Assembly (NCBI GenBank): GCA_907163345.1
Contig: CAJQUN010000456.1
Span: 62,001 to 126,000, forward strand
Origin: Haberlea rhodopensis
Lineage: Eukaryota > Streptophyta > Magnoliopsida > Lamiales > Gesneriaceae
Length of the DNA: 64,000 nt
Direction of reading: 5' to 3'
Shown: positions 11,741 to 21,530 of the stretch, one piece after another
Position numbering within the stretch: position 1 is the stretch's first letter
Layout of the letters: the number at the start of each line of letters is the position of its first letter
The notes under the pieces: generated by a model
The model's input: the letters and a program-made list of their open reading frames with translations, nothing else
What the model was told of the DNA's origin: nothing
Databases searched by the model: none
Made by a program: the position numbers and the translations under genes

Positions 11741-12229
11741 GGCTTTGAGAGCAAAAAGAAAAGAGACTAAGAATTTGCTGCGACAATCCAGCTAAGTTCT
11801 TTAATCATATTTCTCTAGCATGAAATAAAAAAAAATTTCAATTGCAAAGTGTGATTGTGCTCCTTACTTTCCGTTTTTTGAAGTGTATTAACTGTTTCAG
11901 TGCTCATCACATTGGTTCAAGAAAATTAAGATCTAATAAGTAATTGACTTATATGCTTTTTCATGAGACATACTGTCATCCCGCAAGGTTATGGTTCTTA
12001 GATTCATTGTTTATTTGAATCCTGATTCTATAAATAAATCTGCAAGTGGCTATTAACAAGGAATATTAGGGAGATTTGGAACCATTTTAAACCCAATGAT
12101 ATCATTTTTGTATTATTTTACGAGGAATGTTGCTTTATATATATGGAAATTGCATACATCAGATGCAATATATTATTATCGTTTTGGATCGTCTGTGTCT
12201 TGTCTTTATGTATTATTGCAGCACATTTA

Positions 12230-12365
12230 CATACAGCTCGGGCGTGCAATCTCGCAGTAAGCCCCGCATCAGCTCGGATTGAGGATCAGCTCGGGCATGC
12301 AATCTAGCAGTAAGCCCATATTATAACAGTTCAGGCATGCGATCTCGCATTAAGGCCTTATTCCA
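12230..12365 (+). repeat. Degenerate ~60-bp repeats preceding the 56-bp array
   Basis: Three imperfect copies of a unit containing CAGCTCGGGC, TGCAATCT and GCAGTAAGCCC lie in tandem just before the main array in the LTR element. Confidence 0.6.
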
Positions 12366-12449
12366 GCTCGGGAACTTTATTTGTTCTGGATTTTGGATGA
12401 ACTTATTCGGATGATGTGATGAGGGGGAGTTCGGATGGGATATTCGGAG

Positions 12450-13389
12450 TAAGCCCAGGTGTATGAGGCCCTGGCAAATATTAGCACAGGTCCGCCCTGA
12501 TTGCTTAAGCCCAGGTGTATGAGGCCCTGGCAAACATTAGCACAGGTCCGCCCTGATTGCTTATGCTCAGGTGTATGAGGCCCTGGCAAACATTAGCACA
12601 GGTCCGCCCTGATTGCTTAAGCCCAGGTGTATGAGGCCCTGGCAAACATTAGCACAGGTCCGCCCTGATTGCTTAAGCCCACGTGTATGAGGCCGTGGCA
12701 CATATTTAGCACAGGTCCGCCCTGATTACTTAAGCCCAGGTGTATGAGGCCCTGGCAAATATTAGCACAGGTCCGCCCTGATTGCTTAAGCCCAGGTGTA
12801 TGAGGCCCTGGCAAACATTAGCACAGGTCCGCCCTGATTGCTTAAGCCCACGTGTATGAGGCCGTGGCACATATTTAGCACAGGTCCGCCCTGATTGCTT
12901 AAGCCCACGTGTATGAGGCCGTGGCACATATTTAGCACAGGTCCGCCCCGATTGCTTAAGCCCAGGTGTATGAGGCCCTGGCAAATATTAGCACAGGTCC
13001 GCCCTGATTGCTTAAGCCCAGGTGTATGAGGCCCTGACAAACATTAGCACAGGTCCGCCCTGATTTCTTAAGCCCAGGTGTATGAGGCCATGGCAAACAC
13101 TAGCACAGGTCCGCCCTGATTGCTTAAGCCCAGGTGTATGAGGCCCTGGCAAACATTAGCACAGGTCCGCCCTGATTGCTTAAGCCCAGGTGTATGAGGA
13201 CCTGGCAAACACTAGCACAGGTCCGCCCTGATTGCTTAAGCCCAGGTGTATGAGGCCCTGACAAACATTAGCACAGGTCCGCCCTGATTGCTTAAGCCCA
13301 GGTGTATGAGGCCCTGGCAAACACTAGCACAGGTCTGCCCTGATTGCTTAAGCCCAGGTGTATGAGGCCCTGGCAAATATTAGCACATG
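12450..13389 (+). repeat. 56-bp tandem array (about 17 units) in the LTR element
   Basis: Units starting TAAGCCC recur at 12450, 12506, 12562, 12618, 12674, 12731, 12787, 12843, 12900, 12957, 13013 and onward every 56-57 bp to 13349. Each unit contains the inverted repeat CCAGG-(10 nt)-CCTGG. Three units instead read CCACG-(10 nt)-CGTGG, which keeps the pairing. The overlapping minus-strand open frames (PGPHTPGLKQSGRTC type) are produced by the repeat and are not genes. Confidence 0.95.
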
Positions 13390-13625
13390 TCTTATCCGCT
13401 CATATTTATTATCTGGAGTCCAGACCGGACAAGTCTTGTCTACTTATATTTTTTCTCCGGGATCAGATGAGACGAGCTTTATTTGCTCAGCATTTTATCA
13501 TCTCAAGAGCTCAGGACATCTTTCACTTCGTGAATTCAGATGAGCTATATCTTCGCATATCTATTAGCTCTGGAATTCAGGACGTACGAGATGCATGTGT
13601 TCGGTTTATTATCTTCGGAGTGCAG

Positions 13626-14725
13626 GCAGGTCAGCCCTGCCAGTGTAACAGGTCAGCCTGTTAAGATTTGATTCTGTACTTAGAATTATTTCGAGCTCTT
13701 ATTGCAGGTCAGCCCTGCACAGATAACAGGTCAGCCTGTTAAGATTTAATTCTGTACTTAGAATTATTTCTAGTTATTATTGCAGGTCAGCCCTGCACAG
13801 ATTAACAGGTCAGCCCTGTTTTAGATTTAATTTTGTTCGAATTATTTCGAGTTCTTAATGCGGGTAAGCCCTGCACAGATTAACAGGTCAGCCCTGTTTT
13901 GAGATTTAATTCCCGTAGAATTATTTCTAGTTGTTATGGCAGGTCAACCCTGCACAGATTAACAGGTCAGCCCTGTTTTAGATTTAATTTTGTTAGAATT
14001 ATTTCTAGTTGTTATTGCAGGTCAGCCCTGCACAGCTAACAGGTCAGCCCTGTTAAGATTTAATTATGTACTTAGAATTATTTCTAGTTCTTATTGCAGG
14101 TCAGCCCTGCACAGATTAACAGGTCAGCCCTGTTTAAGATTTAATTCTGTACTTCGAATTATTTCGAGTTCTTAATGCAGGTCAGCCCTGCACAGATTAA
14201 GGTCAGCCCTGTTTTGAGATTTAATTCCCGTAGAATTATTTCTAGCTGTTATGGCAGGTCAACCCTGCACAGATTAACAGGTCAGCCCTGTTTTAGATTT
14301 AATTTTGTTAGAATTATTTCTAGTTGTTATTGCAGGTCAACCCTGCACAGCTAACAGGTCAGCCCTGTTAAGATTTAATTCTGTACTTAGAATTATTTCT
14401 AGTTCTTATTGCAGGTCAGCCCTGCACAGATAACAGGTCAGCCTGTTAAGATTAATTCTGTACTTAGAATTATTTCTAGTTATTATTGCAGGTCAGCCCT
14501 GAACAGATTAACAGGTCAGCCCTGTTAAGATTTAATTCTGTACTTAGAATTATTTCTAGTTGTTATTGTAGGTCAGCCTTGCGCATATAACAGGTCAGCC
14601 ATGTTTAGGTTTAATTCTGTGTTTAGAATTACTTCGAGTTGTCATTGCAGGTCAGCCCTGCAAATGTAACAGGTCAGACCTGCTTAAGATTTAATCATAT
14701 ACTTAGAATTATTTTGAGTTATAAC
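13626..14725 (+). repeat. 78-bp tandem array (about 14 units) in the LTR element
   Basis: GCAGGTC or a close variant recurs at 13626, 13704, 13782, 13860, 13939, 14017, 14096, 14177, 14254, 14332, 14411, 14488, 14568 and 14647, a spacing of 77-81 bp. Each unit has two small palindromes, GCAGG-TCAGC-CCTGC and AACAGG-TCAGC-CCTGTT, followed by an AT-rich spacer containing AGAATTATTTC. Confidence 0.95.
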
Positions 14726-15616
14726 GGGTCATCCCGGTCGAGAAACATGTCATCCTTACAACATGACAGCTCAGTTTCGACACTATGGAGTCTTATTTGC
14801 TCCATGTTGATTGTCTGGAGCTCGGCTATATCTATTTACTCAACGCACGACTTTAGTGAGTTCAAACAGGGATTATTTTTGGAGCTCAGCTGTATTTTAT
14901 TTGCTCAGCACGGCATATTTATTGAACTCCGGATGTCCGTACATTTATTAGCTCTGGGGTTCGACGGGTTTTATCTGCTATGGAACTGAGCTAAGATTTA
15001 TTGATTATGGAGTTCATGCGAGCATTATTTGCTCTTATTTATCGTGTGGAGTTCAGCTCAGCTTGGACCAATATCATTAGCTCATATATATTTCTTCGGA
15101 GCCTAGACCGGGTCGGACAAGCGTAATTTGCTCGGGCACATTATCTCAGGAGCTCAAGTTGGGAGATAATTCTCACTTATTTTGTCATCTCTGGAGCTTA
15201 GGTCGGGCGAGCTTTATTTGCTCAGGTCGGCTCAACCAAGATAAACATAGTCCGTATGTCTTATCTGCTCGGAATATTTCTTATTCCTGGAGTTCGGATG
15301 TTTATTTGCTTCTCAGCTCACTTTTATCACCACGGGGCTCTCGATCACCTTTGTCAGCTCGGAATTCTCGATTATAATAGCTTCAGTTCGGATTCCTACT
15401 CTCGATTACGCCGGTTACTCGTATGGGTTCTACGAGCCGCCTATTCTATCAAGGATCACATTCGAGTTGCCATGGCTCCACCGACAACATGACTTGGGAA
15501 CTCGACGCGACGCAATGTCACATCATTGTTTGGCATTTGGACTATCGATCCGGGTCCTCACCTAACCAGTTGGAGTCGATACAGCGCTACTCTAGCTCGA
15601 CTAGAGGGGATACTCA

Positions 15617-16166
15617 TGATACCCCGATATCTGGTGGGGTTTGGACCCGAATTCTATGGGCTCGACCCGGTCACATAATATACTAGGGCTCATTTATCTT
15701 CGCCAATTTTATATGGCCCATTACCTTGGCCCGCTTTAATTCAATTAATTGTGAAGGCCTTTTAACCTTAATTGTTTGACCCATTAACTAAGAGCCCATT
15801 AGCCTTAATTGTGGGCCTTAATTGAAAGCCCATTTGCCAAAGCCCATAGACTAAGTATAAAAGAGGGGGAATAGTAGGTTAGAGGGAGGGATTTTTTTTT
15901 GGTATTCTTCCTTTCCAGAGCACCTCTTCGGCTCGGCTCTTCTTCCTCAGGGAGAAGTTGTTTCTTCCATTTTGATTTTTCCATTCTTGCTTCCTTTTCC
16001 ATGGCAGGAAAAACATTGTAAATCATTGTTGTTTATAGTGAAGATTCATACTGGACTAGGTCCCGTGGTTTTTCCCTTCGGGGTTTCCACGTAAAAAATC
16101 TCGATTCCTATTTATTTTTCGCATACAAATTCATTTCTTACAATCGAACCAAAAAATGAGGTAACA
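15617..16166 (+). repeat. Right LTR
   Basis: 550 bp, nearly identical to the left LTR. TATAAAAG is at 15856-15863. It is followed immediately by the target duplication ATACA. Confidence 0.92.
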
Positions 16167-16171
16167 ATACA

Positions 16172-17484
16172 AAAAGAGCCACCACAATAAAAACAAAAGA
16201 GTAGCGCATAGTAGTCCAATTATAGACAGCAGATAACAACTACTCACATAACCATAACTACCAATAAACACAACATCTAGATAAACATAGAATATACAAA
16301 TATAAACCATTAGCAAAATGAGGGAACTCGCACGACTGATTAGACGCACACAAAATAATGCTTGGGTTATCCCCAAATCCCAGGCATGCCGACTAAGAAG
16401 CCTCATGCCATACGGCGAGGTTGCGACGCAACCACCACCAAATCAGGATAACATACCCAAAGCTGGTTAGGAGGCACATGGCAGTAACCTAGGAAGAGCT
16501 CGGGCCACCACATCCGCCTCCTAAATCACCGTGCAACTCGCCCATACTCTTGTAGGAATCTTGTATGAATGCGTATATTTGGGATATAAACAAGCAAATT
16601 AGCAATGACATAATATTATGAATGTCAATGTGATATTTCTAACATCCGTCCTTGAATCGATATTGCCCCGCTATGGTGCTGACAGTTTCGCGGCAAGATA
16701 CACGACTATGATTGATAGAAGCACTTCAAATCACGAATCCTAGAACCACAAAGTTTTAAAGTCACTCAAACAAGAACAATGGATGAACAAGATGAAAATG
16801 TGCAGAAATTTATTTGACCTTATGTTTAATCTCTTCAAAAGTATGTTTAATTCATTCAAGGGTGGTCTGTTTATACTAGGACGCCTCCGAGCGGCGCTCT
16901 TGCTCAGTGCCTACTGCCCGGGCATTGCCCAGGCAGCAGGTAGCGCCATATTTTGCCCAGGCAGTGTTTCCTTGTCTGATTTCGCCTGTTTCCATCTATT
17001 CGTATTTTTTTGATTTTTTCATGTTTAATTTTGATTTATTGAGCATATTTTTCAACAAAAACTTTATGTTGGATAAAATAGTGAAACTTTTTTTTCTTAA
17101 AAAAAGTAAACGAAACAAAAGTTTAAAACCTACATTTTATAGTTTTTTACTTTTTTATTTAGTTCATTTTCTTTTAAAAAAATTCTAGCCAAGTACTTTT
17201 TTTTTTTTTTTTTAACAAAATCATATTTTATTGGTGACAAGTGTTTTTCTTTTTGGAAGGGAAAAACAAATGCTTTTATTATTTATCCTAATGTGTAACT
17301 CTACTACTTTTCCTTAATTTGCTCAACTCGATACGTTGGGGAAAAAGAATTCAATATTTCCAATAACCAAAAAAGAATAGTAGAATTATCGCATTATTTC
17401 AATTTTAATGGTAAAAACTCATCTCAAATCCAAGTTCACATTCCCTAGCATTTTCATCACTTCTAAATAATATAATTATCACTC
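16172..17484. other. Intergenic DNA between LTR element and Harbinger element
   Basis: No gene recognised. Open frames are short and hydrophobic by composition. A GC-richer patch near 16880-16965 with repeated GCCCGGGC/GCCCAGGC words may be an old repeat fragment. Confidence 0.45.
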
Positions 17485-18018
17485 TAAGGGCATCTCCAAC
17501 GGGACGCCAAATGCCATTTTGGCGTCCCCAAACTCCTCCAACACTGCACCATTTTCAGCGTGAAAATGGTGCAGCGCTACAGTGCCACACCAAATTTGGT
17601 GTGGCACTGTAGCAACGCCAAATTTTTTTTAGTTTTTTTTTTTTGTTTAAAATGATTGTTTATTATTTTATGGTATGAGATAATTAAATTGATGTATTGG
17701 TTGTAATTTGTAAACTAACGTGAGTTTCTTACTTAATTTGCAATTTTTTTAATTATTTAGTAATAAAATTAAAATAATAAAAAATACTAATAAAATAATT
17801 ATTTTAATATATTAATTAATTATTTATGTATTTAAGATTTATAAAAATATTTTTTAATTAAATAATTTTTTTCTAAAAGAAATAAACTTGTTAAAAAACA
17901 AGAAAATTAAATTTATTTCTAATACTTGTTAATATATAAATTCTAAATTTAAGACCATGTAAAATTAATAAAACGAACATCCATAATTCAACATTAAATA
18001 AAATACAATCATCAAATA

Positions 18019-19056
18019 TTAATAATCTGGTAGCTCAGATCTGGATCCGGATCCGGATCCTCCTCCTAAATTGGTGAAATAGGATTGAAAATTATTATCA
18101 ACTCTTGTGCGTTCCTTTTCAGCCCTATTTTGTAAAATTCTCGCTTGTTCATTTCGATAATGTTCACGCAAATTCGGATCTTGAATAGTGTTCAAGTCTA
18201 CTAACAAGATTTTGTTCTCCTCGCGAACTTCGGTCAATGCTAATTTTCTTTCCTCGTGTTGCATTCGTACAAGTTGGAGCTGATAGGTTTGTTGACGATC
18301 GACAGATCCTTGCTTTAATAAGTTGATAAGTTCTTGTTGATCTGCTTTGATTGTATCGATTCTTTGTGAATAAGATTCATCTTTTTTCTTCTTTAATTTG
18401 GATTTCTTCACTCCAATTGGCCTTTGTGATGAAGTAGCACCAATATCCTCGTCACTTAGATTTAATGAAAATGCAGACAATCCAGGTGATGCTGAATTTG
18501 GGGACTGTGTTGGTGTATCTGATTGTGAAGAATCCAAATTATTTATACCTCTTTGCTTTTTGGTGCTAGAAGGGTTGACGTTGTCCGTAAATTTTTCCAT
18601 ATCTTTTAGAAGAGGCCACACATGATCAAACTTAAAACCTTTCGTGTACGAGTTATCTTGCATTAGTAATTCTTTTGCTCGAATTAACTGTATAACAATA
18701 TAAAAGTAATGTTAGATCTGATAGCCATAATAATTTAAATATTTTATTAAACTACTCACAATATCTTGATTTGATGCGCCACTTGGATGGAGATTTTCAA
18801 TTTGTCGGACACACCCCCTTAATTTACCAACCGCATGCAATATAACTTGCATACGACATTGTAGTGATCTTTTGTTTCGTTCTTGTATGTTGTTGGATGG
18901 TTTTGAAGCGTTGTAGAGTTCCACGATGCGAGTCCAAAATTGATCTTTGGATTGGTTAATACCTATAATAGGATTTTGAGATATGTCTAGAAAGACATGG
19001 CATAGATGCTTGTCTTCTTCACATGTGTAAGAAGCACTTCGTGAATTTGAAGCCAT
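18019..19056 (-). CDS. Harbinger accessory Myb/SANT-like DNA-binding protein
   Basis: Two exons, 18760-19056 and 18019-18687, join at GT-AG sites in frame for 321 residues. The N-terminal half has the tryptophan and charged-residue spacing of a Myb/SANT-like domain (YTCEEDKHLCHVFL, FWTRIVELYN). The C-terminal half resembles the NAM-associated C-terminal domain seen in these proteins, often mis-annotated as GST T3-like. A Ser-rich linker and a basic KKSKLKKKK stretch lie between. In Harbinger elements this protein partners the transposase for nuclear import and terminal repeat binding. The frame is uninterrupted, unlike the transposase. The 3' end carries a GGATCC repeat encoding GSGSGS. Confidence 0.85.
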
Positions 19057-19189
19057 TTCTTTGTTTCACGGATGATGATATGAAAGATAGAGAAATCAGG
19101 AGTGAGTTAGATGTTAAAGGGTGTGCCATTTATTTATAGAGTAAATGCAGATAACAGGATAGAGAATCGATGGTTGTCATTGAGGATAA

Positions 19190-19625
19190 GAAGATAAGAA
19201 TCCAAAGGTTCAGATTGAATGAAATCCATCCAATGGCTTGTATATGAGATAAGATTTTTTGGATAAAAAGATAATAATCCCACGATTCATGTCGATTGAA
19301 ATCTATCCAACGGCTGATATTTTTAGATAAGATTTTTGGATAAGAAGATAATAATCCTACGATTCATATCGATTGAAATCAATCCAACGGCTGATATTTT
19401 AGATAAGATTTTTGGATAAGAAGATAATAATCTTACGATTCATATCGATTGAAATCTATCCAACGACTGATATTTTAGATAAGATTTTTGGATAAGAAGA
19501 TAATAATCATACGGTTCATATCGATTGTAATCCATCCAACGACTGATATTTTAGATAAGATTCTTAGATGAGAAGATAATAATTCTACGGTTCATATCGA
19601 TTGAAATCCATCCAAAGGTCAAGAA
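19190..19625. repeat. 76-bp tandem repeats between the two Harbinger genes
   Basis: About five copies of a 76-77 bp unit containing GGATAAGAAGATAATAATC, CGATTGAAATC and CAACGGCTGATATTTTAGA, at 19261, 19338, 19414 and 19490 with weaker outer copies. They sit in the divergent promoter region and may bind the element's own proteins or control both genes. Confidence 0.85.
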
Positions 19626-19758
19626 TAAGTTAATAGATTCTTATATTATCTGAAATAATACTATATAATTAAACGATTTTGGTGATATTTGTAAACCCAC
19701 AAAGCTCTTTTCTTCGAAGAGCAATTTACGATAATATATTTCCCCCACTTCTGATAAA

Positions 19759-21125
19759 ATGAATTTCAATACTTTCGATCCATCACATGGATCATCTGCT
19801 AACTCTTCTTCATTATCTGATGGGGATAATGAATTAGATATAGAGCTCGAAAATGAGATAGTGGCCATGAACCAAAGAGAAGAACAAATCGTAACACTTA
19901 TCGGTTTAAACAACCAATTACTTGATGCATATGCCAACCAACACGATTATCAAGCCATGCATCAAGGGTCAATTCCTGGTCATATAGTCATACATCGTGA
20001 TCGGGAACTCGCAGACTATAATCTATTCAACGATTATTTTTCTGAGAACCCGAGATACAATGAAACAATGTTTCGAAGACGTTTTCGAATGTCTCGAAAT
20101 CTATTCATTCGTATTGCCGATGCTGTGAAAAATCATGACAATTACTTCACGCAACGCAATGATGCATCGGTAGACGTGGATTGTCTACAAATCAGAAAAC
20201 AACAGCAACATTGCGGATGTTAGCATATGCTCTTCCAGCTGACGCTACCGATGAATACATCAAAAGAGGAGAGTCTACTGCGATTCAATGTATGCAACGT
20301 TTTTGTCGTGCTATTGTCGAGGTGTTTGCAGAACAATATCTATGATCACCTACCGCCATCGATGTCGCTAGACTACTGCATATTGGTAAACAACGTGGCT
20401 TTCCTGGAATGTTGGGAAGCCTCGATTGTATGCATTGGAGGTGAAAAAATTGTCCCACTGCTTGGGCAGGACAATATGCAGGTCGTAGTGGATCTTCTAC
20501 CATTATTTTAGAAGCAGTTGCTGATTATGATCTCTGGATATGGCACGCATATTTTGGTATGCCAGGATCCAACAATGACATTAACGTATTGGAGGCATCT
20601 AGTTTGTTTTCGAATCTCACACAAGGTATTGCTCCTCCAGCGCATTATGTTATTGGAGGTCGAGAATATGATACATGTTATTATTTAGCTGATAATATAT
20701 ATCCGAAATGGTCAACCATTGTGCAAACTATTCATGATCCACGTGGTCCGAAAAAGAAATATTTTGCAATGAAACAAGAGTCTTGTAGAAAAGACGTAGA
20801 ACGTGCATTTGGAGTTCTTCAATCTCGATTTGCAATTGTGGCATCCCCTGCACGTTCTTGGAGGAAAAATCATTTGCAGGATATAATGACTGCGTGCATC
20901 ATAATGCACAATATGATTATCGAGGATGAACGGAACCTCGATGCACCAATACAAGCTGCGATGGAAGCACCAGCTCCGGACATAGAAATGGTTGGAGATG
21001 AAAATTTAAGATTTCAACAATTTCTCTCTCGGCACAGACGAATGAAGGATAGAGATGCTCATATCGCATTACGGGATGCATTGATTGATCATTTATGGGA
21101 TGAATATAGTAATTCTAATAATTAA
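19759..21125 (+). pseudogene. PIF/Harbinger DDE transposase, broken
   Basis: Starts with a normal ATG and stays in frame to about residue 137. A one-base deletion near 20170 then shifts the frame. The continuing frame has two in-frame TGA codons at 20343-20345 and 20442-20444. They fit CGA-to-TGA and TGG-to-TGA changes, since sequence on both sides continues the family pattern. Recognisable catalytic context remains: LGSLDCMHW (first Asp), MPGSNNDINV (second Asp) and VERAFGVLQ (Glu). The C-terminal 188 residues are intact. No functional full-length enzyme can be made from this copy. Confidence 0.9.
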
Positions 21126-21530
21126 ATTAGTGTGTACGTCATGTTTGTTTCATTTCAATTCAAGTTTATAATATTTGTTATCATGTTTCTAAGTTATTTT
21201 TGTATAATATTTAATTTATCTTAATATTTAATTTTATAAAATAAATAAATTATTATTTGTATTAATTTAAATTAATAAATTAAATTGAATTAACAATTAA
21301 ACAAATTTGCTAAACGTAAATGTAATATATTAATAAAATTATAATAGATAATTAATTGAATAAAATAATTATTATAAATGAAATTAAAAGGAATGTTATA
21401 AGGAATATTCTTTTTGGAGTAAAGTTTGGAGTAGATGGGTTGGAGATGTGTTTTGTATTTGGTGCAGAAATTACACTATTTTGGTGCAAAAATTGCGCTA
21501 AAATAAAGTTTATGGTTGGAGATGGCCTAA

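Larger units (their letters stand above)
9668..16166 (+). mobile_element. Non-autonomous LTR retrotransposon (LARD-type), young
   Basis: Two 550-bp LTRs (9668-10217 and 15617-16166), beginning TGATACCCCG and ending GAGGTAACA, are flanked by the perfect 5-bp target duplication ATACA (9663-9667 and 16167-16171). TGGTGCCGTCTGTCGG two bases after the left LTR is the probable tRNA primer site. A purine-rich AGAGGGGA lies just before the right LTR. The LTRs differ at about 5 of 550 positions by eye, implying recent insertion. The 5.4-kb interior has no gag, protease, RT or integrase motif. It holds a serine carboxypeptidase fragment and two large tandem arrays. It must rely on enzymes of another element, and the superfamily cannot be assigned. 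Confidence 0.92.
17488..21527. mobile_element. PIF/Harbinger DNA transposon
   Basis: The termini GGGCATCTCCAAC (left) and GTTGGAGATGGCC (right) are inverted repeats with 12 of 13 positions matching. Both are flanked by TAA (17485-17487 and 21528-21530), the 3-bp target duplication of this superfamily. The 4,040-bp element has the two divergent genes typical of PIF/Harbinger: a Myb/SANT-like protein on the minus strand and a DDE transposase on the plus strand. The transposase is broken, so the copy is no longer autonomous unless served by another transposase. Confidence 0.93.

Noticed and set aside
12321..13040. Overlapping minus-strand frames with repeated PGPHTPGLKQSGRTC-type peptides
   Set aside because: The frames arise from the 56-bp non-coding tandem array. 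56 is not a multiple of 3, so each copy changes frame, and there is no single conserved protein.
12450..13389. Regular repeats resembling a CRISPR array
   Set aside because: The units are contiguous with no unique spacers, and this is plant nuclear DNA inside an LTR element.
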